From assembly GCF_030445035.2 (NCBI RefSeq), contig NC_080677.1, forward strand, positions 31,693,513 through 31,757,512: a stretch of DNA of 64,000 bases, written 5' to 3'. The translations under genes and the position numbers were made by a program. This document shows, piece after piece, positions 36,196 through 47,594 of this stretch (the first letter of the stretch is position 1; each line of letters opens with the position of its first letter). The DNA comes from Dasypus novemcinctus. Lineage: Eukaryota > Chordata > Mammalia > Cingulata > Dasypodidae. The notes under the pieces were generated by a model. The model was not told where the DNA came from and made no database searches. It saw nothing but the letters and a program-made list of their open reading frames with translations.

Positions 36196-36654
36196 TAACT
36201 TGTTTTCTAGTAGTGCAAGTGGTTCCATCCCTTTTCCATGTCTTGATCTCCCTATCAGTCTCCTTCCAGCTGAGCTTTGTGAGGCCCAGGGCAGCGGCAC
36301 AGAGGTTTGACTTTGGAGGTGGCAGTGAGGTAGGAAGAGCCATCATAGAACTATAAGAACCTCTTCCCTCTGGGAGTGTTCCCTATATCTGCTAACTTGT
36401 CAGTGGGGGTATGGCATGGCAGGGAAAATTATCTACCCATCTTGCTTCTAGCCACCTACAACCCTCCTAGTTTCAAGACAGGGAATGCTTGTGATTATAT
36501 ATAGGCAGCCATACATGGTCCTAAAACTAGAATCATTGAAAATAAGATATAGCTGTGTACAGCCAGAAGACAAGAAGAAGAAAAGGGGGTGAGGAGGTAA
36601 CTGGATGATTAGAGAGAGAACTGCCATCATCTGGGACAGTACCTTGGGGGACAG

Positions 36655-36862
36655 GGAGTGCTTAGTGGAGAAAGAATAGGGCTTTGCAATCTGGTAGACT
36701 TATATTTGAACACCAAATTGCCAATAATTAGTAAGAGTATCTCACACAAACCACTTGGTTTTCTCTTCTGCAAGGTGGGAAGGCAGTTTAGAGAACTGTT
36801 TGAAGAATTAAATGAGCTGAACAAGTATATATAAAGCATCTGACCTATAGAAGGTACTCAGT
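36655..36862 (+). repeat. MIR SINE
   Basis: Carries 'ggttttctcttctgcaaggt', 'gaattaaatgagctgaac' and 'agaaggtactcagtaaa' in MIR order; diverged. Confidence 0.6.
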
Positions 36863-38330
36863 AAAAGGGAGTTCCATTTTCAAATATTCTGTCCTGTTGT
36901 CTCCTTAAGAAACTTGTGTGTTGATTTTGGGTTCATAGAATATTGTCAATTGACATCTTTAAAATTATTTTATGTCCCACCTATGAGTGGTCTGGTTTAT
37001 ATAGCTTGCATAGTTTTCATCTTAGTCGCATTTTAATGCATTTACCCTTGTAGTGACTGTTTTTGATTGAAGAATCTTGTTGATTGATTTAAAAAGAAGT
37101 TGACTAAAGGGGCTAGCAAGTCCAAGATAACCATGTTTAAAGCTTGATTTCATAAAATATGGTTTTATCCCTGCAGTAAGCGCTAATGAGACATTAAGCA
37201 CTTGTGTGACACAATAAGCACTTGTGTTACTTGTGTAACTTCATAGTGAGTTGTATTCTCATCTATTGCATGACTGACAAATGACTTTGAAGTTTGCTCA
37301 AAAGACAACTGGACAGACTGGTCAGGTAAGGGGTAGGGATCAGGGCTGTTACAATGCCTGCTTTTGCCTGTCTCCCATGTAAATAGGAATCTGGGTAGAG
37401 GAAGAATAAGAAATGGTCCTCTAAGCTTGGGACTTCTATTTCACTTCCTTCTGTCCCAAGTAGTTGCTAAAAGTAATTTACAGTTTGGAAAGCTGTGATC
37501 ACCCTACCTGAAGGCAGTAAAAGCTTATGGTGGGGACTCCTAATTTATCACAGGCAATAAATGCTAACAAATTGTACTGTACTAAAACAGCCATTGCCCA
37601 AGAGTTTAACTCAGATGATACCACTGAGGTAAAAGCTCTTTTTTTCCACTAAGATGAGATGAGCCAGGGTTTAGTCTACTGGCTATTTTTAAAGCTTACA
37701 ATTTAGTATTAAACCTTTTGATTTATTTAAACCAGATCTGAGATTGGCTTTGGTATTTGCAGTAATGCACCCTTTGTCTTCCCTTTATTTCATTGCTAAC
37801 TCTACCCCAGTAGGGCTTTTCTTGTGTTTGAAGAGGGTACACAGTTTGATTTATCTTGCAGTTAGAACAGAAAAACACGTAAGGAAAATGATGGTAGCAT
37901 ATGCACTCAGTCACCCGGTCAAGTGTTAGCATTCTAATTTAAATAGCAAAATGTGCATCAAAACTTTCAACAACAGACTTCAGCAGCATGGACCATGGAA
38001 AGAGGCATGTTGGGAAATTGCACATTAGGAATCATACTGCAGACTCTAGGATGATTTCCAGATTCCATCCTACTACCTGCTTCTGAATGTAGCAGTTCTT
38101 TTTAGAGAATAGAAAATATTCAAAACCAACCTGTTTAGCAAAAACATCCCCCCTGGATGAATTTATTGATGCTGGAGAACAAATTTATTTGAAAACCTGA
38201 GTTCTCTTAAAAAAAAAAAAAAAAGGGAAAAAGATTGCTTCGAGATATTACAGGATCCTGAAACTGTAGAGGACTTTGTCCTTGTTAACCTTGCTCATTC
38301 TACCTGTATTCTCTTCCTAAATGCCGCTGT
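36863..38330. other. intergenic, apparently single-copy
   Basis: No gene or recognisable repeat apart from an A run at 38206-38224. The AT-rich stretch 37640-37960 contains several homeodomain-like TAAT/TTTATT words but nothing decisive. Confidence 0.45.
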
Positions 38331-38334
38331 CTTC

Positions 38335-38755
38335 GTTTCCCAGATGCTAAAACAAATACTATACAAGGGGTTGGCTTAAAACAGGAATCCATTGGCTCAC
38401 AGGTTCAGAGGCTAGAGGTGTGCTTCCTCCCTGGGTTGGTATTTTCTGGCCAGCAAACTTGGGGCTCCTTGGCTTTTCCATCACATGGCAACACACATGA
38501 CAGTATCTTCTCCTTTCTCTTCCAGGTCCCGTTGACTCCTGGCTGTCCCCTGTGGCTTCTCTTCGTGCCCAATTTCCTTTACTCATAAGGAACTTTGGTC
38601 ATATTGGCTTAAGGCCCACCCTCATTCAATTTGGGCACACCTTAACCCATAACATCTTCAAAGGTCCTATGTACAAACAGGCTCACACCCACAGGAGGGC
38701 TGGACCTGTGCCTTTTGTGAGAGGCACGATTCAATCCCTAATACTCACAGGAAGG
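38335..38755 (-). repeat. MLT1/MaLR-type LTR, antisense
   Basis: Follows the antisense MaLR order: 'ttggcttaaaacaggaatcc', 'ggttcagaggctagaggtg', 'catcacatggcaacacac', 'ggtcatattggcttaaggcc', 'catcttcaaaggtcctatg'. Diverged; no internal retroviral sequence. Confidence 0.6.
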
Positions 38756-38929
38756 ACAAAAGCTAGAATGTATCATCTTATTTTGCCTCTTCACTGCCTA
38801 TTGTTGGGACAGTTTCTAAAACTAATTTTTATTATTGTTTTTTAGTATTGGTTTAGGTTTGGGAATTTTTTAAAAAAACTTTTTCCAGTTAAGAAACAGA
38901 GTTGCATGGGAAAATCCCTTTTCCTCCTG

Positions 38930-39108
38930 CTACTCAAAGTGTGGACCAGGGACCGGCATCATCTACATCACCTGGGAATATGAGAGAAATGCTGAATCTC
39001 AGCCCCAGCCCGGAACTACTAAATCAGAATCTGCAGGGCAATAAGAGCCCAAATTATTCTTTTTCACATTCAGGTCTGAGAAGAGCTGATACCTGGTTAT
39101 AGCTCATC
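38930..39108 (+). repeat. MER5-type hAT DNA transposon
   Basis: 'ctactcaaagtgtggaccag', 'catctacatcacctgggaat', 'ctaaatcagaatctgcaggg' match the MER5 pattern. Confidence 0.7.
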
Positions 39109-39179
39109 TCATGCTGTGTTGGGAGATACTGGTGGTTAGGGTGTCATTGGCAGATATTCAGTTTTAAGAGAGTAAGAGA

Positions 39180-39580
39180 TGACGGCAGACTTGGCCCAGT
39201 GGTTAGGGTGACACGTCTACCTCCTTGACCCGTGTGGAGCTGGCCCATGCGCAGTGCTGATGTGTGCAAGGAGTGCTGTGCCACGCAGGGGTGTCCCCCA
39301 CGTAGGGGAGCCCCACGGGCAAGGAGTGCGCCCCGTAAGGAGAGCCGCCCAGCGCGAAAGAAAGTGCAGCCTGCCCAGGAATGGCGCCGCCCACACGGAG
39401 AGCTGACACAGCAAGATGACGCAACAAAAAGAAACACAGATTCCCATGCCGCTGACAACAACAGAAGCAGGCAAAGAAGACACAGCAAATAGACACAGAG
39501 AACAGACAACCACGGTGAAGGGGGAAGGGGAGAGAAATAAATAAATCTTAAAAAAAAAAGAGAGAGAGAGTTTTAAAAAA
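39180..39580 (+). repeat. DAS-type SINE, first of two at one site
   Basis: Head 'cagacttggcccagtggtta', GC-rich body and A-rich tail, but the B-box part is missing: the text jumps from the A-box region to 'ctccttgacccgtgtggagc' at about 39221, a small internal deletion. It is flanked by 'aagagagtaagaga' (39166-39179 and 39581-39594). Confidence 0.9.
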
Positions 39581-39596
39581 AAGAGAGTAAGAGAGA

Positions 39597-39934
39597 TGGG
39601 AAGCGGACTTGGCCCAATAGATAGGGCGTCCGCCTACCACATGGGAGGTCTGTGGTTCAAACCTGGGGCCTCCTTGACGTGTGTGGAGCTGGCCCATGCG
39701 CAGCGCTGATGCATGCAAGGAGTGCCCTGCCACGCAGGGGTGTCCCCTGCGTAGGTGAGCCCCACATACAAGCTGACACAAGATGGCGCAACAAAAAGCA
39801 ACACAGATTCCCGGTGCCACTGATAAGGATAGAAGCAGTCACAGAAGAACACACAGTTAATGTACACAGAGAACAGACAACTGGGGCGGGGGGGGGGGGC
39901 GGCGAGAAATAAATAAATCTTTAAAAAAAGAGAG
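39597..39934 (+). repeat. DAS-type SINE, second of two at one site
   Basis: A complete head ('gcggacttggcccaatagat', 'gtggttcaaacctggggcc') with a shortened body lacking about 90 bases compared with other copies (about 39765-39780), and tail 'aaataaataaatctttaaa'. Flanked by 'agagagtaagaga' on both sides (39582-39594 and 39935-39947), the same target as the preceding SINE. Confidence 0.9.
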
Positions 39935-39949
39935 AGAGAGTAAGAGAGA

Positions 39950-40975
39950 GACTCAGAGCACTTCAAGAGGCAGCGGGTTTAGTGCTGGGACGCACATGGA
40001 TCTGAAAGCAACATCTGTTCTAGCTTTGCTCACTCACTGACTGTCTTTCCGCACTTACTCATAGCTTCTGCTGCCCAACTGGCTTCCACATGGCCCCTCT
40101 CTCCACCATCACGTCCTCTCAGCTTCAGCTCACATCCATAATGCCTGATGTCCTCCATGTGTGCCAAGTCAAATTCTCAACAGCTAGCGTCCAGTTGGCC
40201 CGGGTCACTGTTCTGTTTCCAGCCACCCCTTGGGTCAGGGGAGCCCGTGGCCTGGACTCTTGGGTCAGTTGTGGGGAAGGGGTGTGAGCAGACGCAAGTG
40301 ATCTGCTTGAAGACTGAGGGGGCTGAGCACCAGCAGGCAGAGAGAGAGGCATGAGAGACGGGCTCCTGGGCACCCAACAACCACTGCATGAAATTCTTGA
40401 TGCAACTCGGGGAAAAAACACCTACTAGCTCCGCAAAGCAAGTGTCAGTTTCAGCCAAGGAAATAGAAAACGTTTCTAAGTTCACCTATTACTAGACCTA
40501 TTCTAGGCTAAGAAAGAGGGAAAGGTGAGTAGGAGGAAATGGACATTGACTTTAAGAACATTCTGTGGGCCAATTGATCTAAGGGACTTATGAGATTAAA
40601 AACTAAACAAAAACACAAAACTGTGCATGTGTAAGCAGGAATAGTTCTACTCTGGTGTGGGAAGGTCTACTGGCTGAAATTTGCTGGATCATTGCTCAGA
40701 AGATAGGGTACGCTCACGCACACACACTCTGTTAATTCTCTTCAAAGAGCTTAATAGCATGGCTGAACTTAGGGAGCCTGAAAGAAATTCTTAGTGAACA
40801 TTTTAGTGCTTTTAAACTTATTACTGAAGGACTTGAAACCTGTATTAAGAATTCCAAGGACTGGGGCTTTCTAGAAAAAATTATAAATCCCAAGGGAAAC
40901 CAAAACTACTTTGTCACTGCAACAAGATGAGGTAACATTATGGAAGTCCTGTAGCCTTCTAGCCTTCATGTGTGT
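39950..40975. other. intergenic, unassigned
   Basis: A GC-balanced segment (39960-40450) followed by AT-rich DNA. Overlapping ORFs on both strands at 40090-40485 look like chance; no protein family is recognised and there are no splice-supported exons. Confidence 0.45.
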
Positions 40976-40977
40976 GG

Positions 40978-41630
40978 GTTTTTTTTGCTGCAAAATACAT
41001 AAAGCATAAAATTTACCATTAGTGGCATTTAGTATATTCACAATGTTGAGTAACTATTACCTCTATTTATTCCAGAGCATTTTCTTCACCCTGAAAGGAA
41101 ACCCCACATCCATTATGCACTTGCTCCCCACTGCCCCTACTCTCAGCCCCGGCAACCACTGCTCTGCTTTTTGTTTCTGTAGATTTGCCTGCTCTGGACA
41201 TGTCACATGTGTGGAATCATACCGTATGTGACCTTTTGTGACTCTCTTCCTTCCCTTAGCATAAAGTCTCCAAGTTTTATCCATGTCGAATGTAGCCTGT
41301 ATCAGTACTTCGTTCCTTTTTATGCCTGAATAATATTATAGGTAGCCTTTTTAAAAAAAAAAATTATTATGGTAACATGTATATAACACAAAATTTCCCC
41401 TTTAAACCACTTTCATGTGAATAATTCAGTGGTACAAATTGCATTCACAGTGTTGTGCCACCATCTGCTACCAAATCATTTCCATTACTCTGTACCCAGT
41501 AAGCAATAACTCCGCCTCCCCCAGCCCCTGGTAAACGCTAAGTTTTCGTTTGTGTATCTATGATTTGGTTTATTCTGGATACTTCATATAAGTGAAGTCA
41601 TCCAACAGTTGTCCTTTTGTGCCGGTACAG
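40978..41630 (-). repeat. two adjacent old L1 3'-end fragments, antisense
   Basis: The first (40978-41340) has 'catttagtatattcacaatg', 'gcataaagtctccaagtttt' and ends in 'gcctgaataatatt'. The second (41345-41630) restarts with 'tataacacaaaatttcccc', 'cagtgttgtgccaccatctg', 'cttcatataagtgaagtcat'. Because the text restarts, these are two copies rather than one. Confidence 0.65.
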
Positions 41631-41644
41631 TAGCCTCTTTTTAA

Positions 41645-42135
41645 AGCTCCTCCCCGCCCCCCCCCCCCCCCCCCACACACTGTTTCCTACCCTGCCTGCC
41701 CTTAGAACTGGAATGATTCCGTCTCCACAGACCCCGCGTCGCCAGGGCATTCCTTTCCCCGTCCCCTCCCTCTGGGCTCAGCTCCGTTCATTCCACTTTG
41801 GCCTATCCCACACCCCGCTGCCACCTTGGCCTCCTGGAGCCCAGCTGCAGGGAAGGACCTGCCCTGCTCAGACCCCCGTAGGGGTCCCTCCTGAAGCCCC
41901 TCTACCTGCATTAACTGCACAGCAGCCGGCCCTGTGCCCCGCAGCTCCTTCACGGGCGCCACCCCCTCCAGTCTCTCTGAAGGGCTTCCTTCCCCAGGGC
42001 CGCTGGCCTTGTCGCCCCCCCCCCCCCCCCACTGCCCTCTGCTTCCCCATCCCCGCCCAGGAGCTCCTTCCCTAAAACCCCACCCACTCCCCACGTGCAT
42101 CCGACACCCCCTCCTGCAGGGCCCCGCCCCCTTCT
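41645..42135. other. C-rich segment with poly-C tracts
   Basis: Strongly C-rich on the + strand, with homopolymer C runs near 41657-41674 and 42016-42031. The 152-codon + strand ORF and 132-codon - strand ORF across it are proline-rich and glycine-rich readings forced by composition. No gene is called. Confidence 0.55.
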
Positions 42136-42254
42136 CCTGACTGGTTGGGGTCCCTCGCAGGATCTTGTCTCTTGCAAGCTGCTTGCCTTTTTGTTATTTT
42201 CACCAAAAAAAGACGTTGTTTCTCCCCCATCAGGCCAGAAGTCTTGTGAGAGTG

Positions 42255-42690
42255 GGGACTGTTGGGGACTGAATCACGCCCCCGCAAAAGGCGTGCTCCT
42301 GCCCCACCCCTGGTCCTGTGTGTGGGAACCCGTTTGCGAAGAGGATCTTGGAAGATGTTGTTAGTGAAGCCGTGACCAAACCGAAGGCGGCCCTTAGTCC
42401 AACAGGCCTGAAATCCTTACAAGCAAAGGAAATCGGACCTGGAGAGAAGTCACGGGAGCAGCTAGAAGCTGGAAGTCAGTTTCTCAGTGACTGAGAAACT
42501 GAAAGAGAAAAGACTTTCCACATGCATTGCCACGCTGTGGAAAAGCCAAGGAACCCCAAAGATTGCCAACCAGCCAGAAGATACTGATCCCAGGGGAGGC
42601 CAGCCTTCCAGCTTCTGAACCTGTGAGCTGAAAAAATTCCTGGTAAGCTAACCCATTGGAGGGTATTTGTTTTAGCAGCTTGGAAATGAA
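42255..42690 (+). repeat. MaLR-type LTR
   Basis: 'tgttggggactgaatcacgc', 'gtgtgggaacccgtttgcga', 'cagaagatactgatccc', closing 'gtatttgttttagcagct': the MLT1/MST order in sense orientation. It looks less diverged than the ancient MLT1 at 38.3 kb and may be a xenarthran subfamily. Confidence 0.6.
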
Positions 42691-42727
42691 TTCACCTCAC
42701 GTGCTAGAAAAAAATGACATGAGGAAT

Positions 42728-42985
42728 GTAGAATCTGGATTCAGAAAATCAGAGCTCACATTCCTGGTGGAACGCTTGCTGTGGTTTGTGTGATCTTGGG
42801 CACGTCGCTGGCCTCTCGCAGCCCCAGCTTCTGCGTCTGTAAAGCAAGGACAGGAACTGTACCGACTTCACAGGCTTGCTGCGTGGACCCCCATGTCCCC
42901 AGAGCAATGCGTTCTGAGTCTATCACCGTGATCTCCAAGCACTTCCCAAACATGGGTTGCTGCTCTGTGGTTGCAGTAGGTGCTC
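42728..42985 (+). repeat. MIR SINE
   Basis: 'gtgatcttgggcacgtcgct', 'cccagcttctgcgtctgtaa' and 'cagtaggtgctcagtcaa' in MIR order. Confidence 0.65.
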
Positions 42986-42989
42986 AGTC

Positions 42990-43835
42990 AACACCAGGCC
43001 CTCGTTCAGCCTCTGGAGACAGGGCCTCCAGCAGCACCAGTTTTAACCGACTGTGTCAGCCTGTTCTCCTCCCAGACTTTTATGAGAGCTGCTAAAAAGC
43101 AGGAAAATTGCTGGGTTTGAGTTGCACCTCCTCCCCTAACCCAGTCACCTTCTTGAGGAGGTGCTAATGAGCCGCCAGAGGACCAAAAGGTGGCAGTCAC
43201 AGAGCCTGAGAAGAAGTGGCCCAGGAGCTCCAAGAATCCACTGGATGATCAGCTCCTGAACAAGAGCGCCTGAGAGTCTGGCCGGGCCCTCCCAGAAGCT
43301 GCAACCGACCTCGACCTCGCTCGGCACCAAGCAGAGAAAACCTGTGCAGCTCCAGAGCGGCAGGAGGAGGAGCTTTGGGACGACGCCCAAATCAGCACTC
43401 TCTCTCTGACCATAGGAATAAGCCTCCAGACTCCACCCTGGATGCTACGGGTTTTAGTAGCCGCTCTTCGCTTGAGCGGGCTCTATTTTTACTGATCTCC
43501 TTCTTGGCAGAAATACTTAGCCACAGGATGCCTGGCAAGTGGCGACCTACGAGTACCACCAGCTGGTGAGGAGGGACTTGGGTCTTTTGCCCCAGGGCCA
43601 GTGGCCAGAGCAGGCAGACCCAAGCGGGGCCGGCCCGGATGCCCAGGAAGCCGCTGACCTCGCCTGCATGTGGGTAAGAGGGAGAAGAGGCCCCGGCTCT
43701 CGTGAGCCGTCCTGACCCTCTGCGGCTCTAGGGAAAGAAGGAGGACTTGCCCAACAAGGTGGGCAGAGCCCACGGCCGTCATCTGCCTACAAACGCCCCG
43801 TGCCAAGGGAGATAGATCAGGGCCCCCAACTGTGG
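42990..43835. other. GC-richer intergenic segment, unassigned
   Basis: Moderately GC-rich single-copy DNA. The 171-codon minus-strand ORF (43489-44004) runs into a MER5 repeat and has no recognisable domain, so it is not called. No CpG density typical of a promoter island is evident by eye. Confidence 0.45.
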
Positions 43836-43837
43836 CT

Positions 43838-43995
43838 GCCCGTGAGACTCCCCTGAGGGCTCTGGAAACAGCACCGATGCCCAGGCTCCTTTCCCCGGGC
43901 CCCTTATTTAAGCGGTCTGGAGGGGCCCCTGGGTGCCCATATTTTGTGAGGCTCCCAGGTGATTCTAGTTCAGCCAGACTAGAGATTTGCTGACA
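43838..43995 (+). repeat. MER5-type hAT fragment
   Basis: 'gatgcccaggctcctttccc', 'ttatttaagcggtctggagg', 'gctcccaggtgattctagtt' are MER5-like. Confidence 0.5.
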
Positions 43996-44019
43996 GGTGA
44001 ACACCTAAGACCATGTGAT

Positions 44020-44175
44020 ATAAAGGCGAGCCCAGGCTTTGAGGTCCAGCAGGCAGGGGTGGGACTCCCCATGCTGCCACTTACTAGCTGCCAGGCCCTG
44101 AGCCAGTGACCCAGCCTCCCCGATCCTGGATTTCCTGATTGGCAAAAGGGAGGAACTGCCACCACCGCCCTTGGA
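44020..44175 (+). repeat. MIR SINE fragment
   Basis: 'ctttgaggtccagcaggcag', 'ctgccacttactagctgcca', 'agccagtgacccagcctccc' follow the MIR core. Confidence 0.6.
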
Positions 44176-44910
44176 AGGCGGTTGTGTTGTTAATTGAGGG
44201 CAGGCATAGGCGGCCCTTGGCCTTGGCGAAGCATTCCTTTTCTCGGCATTCGGAGCTCTATACCTTACGCTAAGAGTGTATCAAATTCATCTAGGTCTAA
44301 TAAAAGTTGAATACAAATTGAAGTGGCGTTCTACAGTACGGGATGACTTCTTTATCCTGCTATGGGGGCAGAAGGAAGCGTTCTCCCCTAAAGAGGCACA
44401 TCGGGGGGCGGAGGGGGGACGGTACACTGAAAAATATCATGAAACGGGCTTGATGACAAGAGAGATTCAGATGGGGTCTACCTCTCATGTCATATAGACA
44501 GAAAAGCTTGAGTGACTCACACTGATAGGACATGATCAAAGGGTTTTTCAGTCTCAAAATAATTTTCCTTTTAAAAGGTCCATTGCAGTGATTTGAGTTA
44601 GGATATTTACAATTCAAATTTTTAAGGAAGCATTTTGAGAATTTTATATTTACCAAAGGGTTGTGGGCAATTTCTCCTAGTATCCAGTAGGAAAAGTTTA
44701 GTAATGAGATTTCGTTTGGGAGAACTATGTGCCCCTAGAGCGATCCTGGACCCCTCTGTCACCTGGCAAGGCACTCGTGGTGTCTGCCGCTCCTCCCTCC
44801 TCTGCCAGGTTCACTGATTCAGCTTCTTGTTTCCATGGCGCTGGCTCTCTCCTTCCCTCTCCCTCCCCCTTCCCCTCCTCTTCCTCCCCCCTCCTCTGTA
44901 TTCATCACAT
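44176..44910. other. intergenic, apparently single-copy
   Basis: No gene recognised. 44180-44640 lacks any repeat I know. 44840-44900 is a C/T-rich simple tract. Confidence 0.45.
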
Positions 44911-44914
44911 TTAT

Positions 44915-45085
44915 AAAGGACTCCAGTAAGAGGGCTAAGAGCCATCCTGAATGAGGTGGGTCACACCTTAACTGAACTAATCTCACACAGGAGCCTACTT
45001 ACGATGGGTTCACATCCACAGGAACGGGTTAACATTAACAACATGTTTTTCTGGGGTACGTACAGTTTCAAACCTACCACAGGTC
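44915..45085 (-). repeat. MaLR-type LTR fragment, antisense
   Basis: 'ataaaggactccagtaagag', 'ggtgggtcacaccttaactg', 'atgggttcacatccacagga' resemble the antisense MaLR 5' half seen at 38.6 kb. Confidence 0.45.
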
Positions 45086-45164
45086 CCTATCCCTATCTCT
45101 GGGCCTTCCTGGGAATTAGGCTGCCTAATCCTTAATAATAATTAAGAGAGTTAGTTTCTATCAA

Positions 45165-45350
45165 TCATTTATGTGCCAAGCATTTTCTTCTTTACCTGTA
45201 TTTACTAATGTGATGCTCTCAGGAACCCATGAGATGGATATTATTATTATCATCACCCCACCTATTTTACAGATAAGAAAACTGAGGCTCAGAGAAGTTC
45301 TGTAACTTGCCTAAGGTCACACAGCCTGTAAGGGTGAAGCCAGGATTTGA
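45165..45350 (-). repeat. MIR SINE, antisense
   Basis: Textbook antisense MIR core: 'cctattttacagataagaaa', 'actgaggctcagagaagttc', 'gcctaaggtcacacagcctg', 'aagccaggatttgaacccag'. Confidence 0.8.
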
Positions 45351-45474
45351 ACCCAGGAAATCAATAACTGTGAAGTGTCTGAGGTTTTACTCTATTTGCA
45401 AGCTAAGTCAGCCTGCCACAGTTTCATGGATGCTGACCGAAGATAAGAAATTCCTGGGTCAAAGACTAAGGACA

Positions 45475-45900
45475 GGTGGCGGACTTGGCCCAGTGGTTAG
45501 GGCGTCCGTCTACCATATGGGAGGTCCACAGTTCAAACCCCGGGCCTCCTTGACCCGTGTGGAGCTGGCCCATGCGCAGTGCTGATGTGCACAAGGAGTG
45601 CCCTGCCACACAGGGGTGTCCCCCGCATAGGGGAGCCCCATATGCAAGGGGTGCGCCCCGTAAGGAGAGCAGCCCAGCACGAAAGAAAGTGCAGCCTGCC
45701 CAGTAATGGCGCCGTGCACACGGAGAGCTGACACAAGATGACGCAACAAAAAGAAACACAGATTCCCGTGCTGCTGACAACAGAAGCGGACAAAGAAGAT
45801 GCAGCAAATAGACACAGAGAACAGACAACGGGGGTGGGGGGAGGGAGGAAGGGAAGAGAAATAAATAAATAAATAAATAAATCTTTACCAAAAAAAAAAA
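45475..45900 (+). repeat. DAS-type SINE with target-site duplication
   Basis: A full young copy: 'ggcggacttggcccagtggt', 'cacagttcaaaccccgggcc', body, 'aaataaataaataaataaat' tail. Flanks 'agactaaggacag' (about 45461-45473) and 'agaccaaggacag' (about 45906-45918) differ by one base, a near-perfect target-site duplication. Confidence 0.9.
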
Positions 45901-46895
45901 TTAAAAGACCAAGGACAGTTCATTATGCATAGCCACAGTAGTAGCCTGAGTATCCACATTTCCTTTTGCCAGTTTCCTGAGACCCAGTTCCTACAGGGCA
46001 ACGTGAAGAGGGCCAGGTGACACCTGCGCATGCGATGGATCAAGCTGCAAGAGAGGCACCCTAAGGTTAGGGTTCCTGAACCTTTGATCATGGGCCGAGA
46101 GCATGCCTGATGTCTATTCTGGAGGGGACACTATATCTTCCAAGACAGTTCACTACACACAGTTCCTGAAAAGACAGTCTGGAATAAAGTCAGTCAGTGC
46201 CTCTGTTTGCAAAACATGCAGAAACCTGAGAGCGCCATGGACAACTGTCCCCTAACAAGTCTAGGCTCTCAACGCCCACGCAGGGCCAGCCCTTCATGGC
46301 CTGTTTCTTCTGCCCGTGAGCGAGGAATGTTTTCACGTTTTAAAGAGTTGCTGAAAGGAAGGATTCCCAGGGAGAGTGATGGGCTCGAGGTGACACCTGC
46401 CGCCCCGCCGCTGTCCCTGTCCGCTGCTGTGTCTGCTTGCTAAGGAAGTGGAACAGGTGGCTCAGAGTCTCTTTCCTTGGGTCTTAGGTTCCCGTTGCCA
46501 TAGACTTGGAGTCTCTAATCCCCACAGCTGAGGGCTGAGAGGGAGCGAAACTGGAGTATTCCTTTAGAAATGACTTGCACAATCAGGAAGACACTTGCTG
46601 ACGCTGAGCTCTTGTTGAAAGATTGAGAGATCAGGACGATGTAGCAGAATCTCTTATTGAGCAAACCACAGCTCTCAACAAGTGAGTAGGAGCCATGAAG
46701 CAGGATCAGGAAGAAGTTCAAGAACTTAGTGAAGTTGTAAGACATCGGCCACCGTCCACATTGGTTATGGGAATCCAGCAAGAAGACTGACAAATCAGAG
46801 AATTGCAACAAGTGAGCAAAGATTTGCGTGCATCCCTGGAAGAGCATCAGTCTGCCTTGGAACTTATAATGAGCTAGAAGTGAAAACAAATGTTT

Positions 46896-47594
46896 ATTTT
46901 TTTTTTAAGATTTATTTTTTATTTATTTCTTTCCCCTTTTCCACCCCCTCCCTCCCCCCTGTTGTCTGCTCTGTGTCCACTCGCTGTGTGTTTTTCTGTG
47001 TCCGCTTGCATTCTCTGCAGCACCAGGAATCTGTGTCTCTTTTAGTTGTGTCATCTTGCTGCGTCAGCTCTCCATGTGTGTGGTGACACTCCTGGGTGGG
47101 CTGTGCTTTTTTCGCACAGGGTGGCTCAATGAGGGGTGCTCTCCTTGCACGTGGGGCTCCCCTACGTGGGGGACACCCTGCATGGCACAGCACTCCTTGC
47201 GCATGGCAGCACCACGCGTGGGCCAGCTCACCACACAGGCCAGGAGGCCCTGGGTTTGAACCCTGGACCTCCTGTATGGTAGGCAGACGCTCTGTCAGTT
47301 GAACCACATCCCCTTCCCATGTGTCTCTTTTGGTTGCATCGTCTTGCTGCCTCAGCTCTCTGTGTGTGTGGCGCCACTCCTGGGCAGGCTGTGCTTTTTT
47401 TTGTATGGGGCGGCTCTCCTTGCGGGGCGCACTCCTTGTGCATGGGGCCCCCCTGTGTGGCAGGGCACTCCTTTGCACTCAGCAGCACTGTGCGTGGGCC
47501 AGCTCACCACATGGGTCAGGAGGCCCTGGGTTTGAACCCTGGACCTCCCATGTGGTAGGTGGATGCTCTATCAGTTGAGCCAAATCTGCTTCCC
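46896..47594 (-). repeat. dimeric tRNA-derived SINE inside the FGFR1OP2 retrocopy, antisense
   Basis: Two head-to-tail SINE units read antisense: 46896-47318 (complete, with tail complement) and 47319-47594 (head and body, no tail). One target-site duplication, 'gaaaacaaatgttt' (46882-46895 and 47595-47608), brackets both, so they arrived together as a dimer or the second landed precisely at the junction. Heads end in 'ccacatccccttcccat' and 'gccaaatctgcttcccg'. ORFs of 60-188 codons across it are artefacts. Confidence 0.85.

Noticed and set aside
41617..42075. 152-codon proline-rich ORF
   Set aside because: Produced by C-rich composition with poly-C runs; both strands are open, with no domain and no splice or promoter evidence.
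43489..44004. 171-codon minus-strand ORF
   Set aside because: GC-rich chance frame running into a MER5 repeat; low-complexity composition and no homologue recognised.
45466..45891. Antisense ORF of 141 codons, with similar ones at 25 kb, 39 kb, 50 kb, 51 kb and 54 kb, looking like a family of small membrane-like proteins
   Set aside because: Every copy lies on the reverse strand of a DAS-type SINE and shares its borders, so the similarity comes from the repeat and not from a gene family.
46912..47478. 188-codon minus-strand ORF
   Set aside because: Reads in the sense direction of the dimeric SINE inside the FGFR1OP2 pseudogene; repeat-derived.
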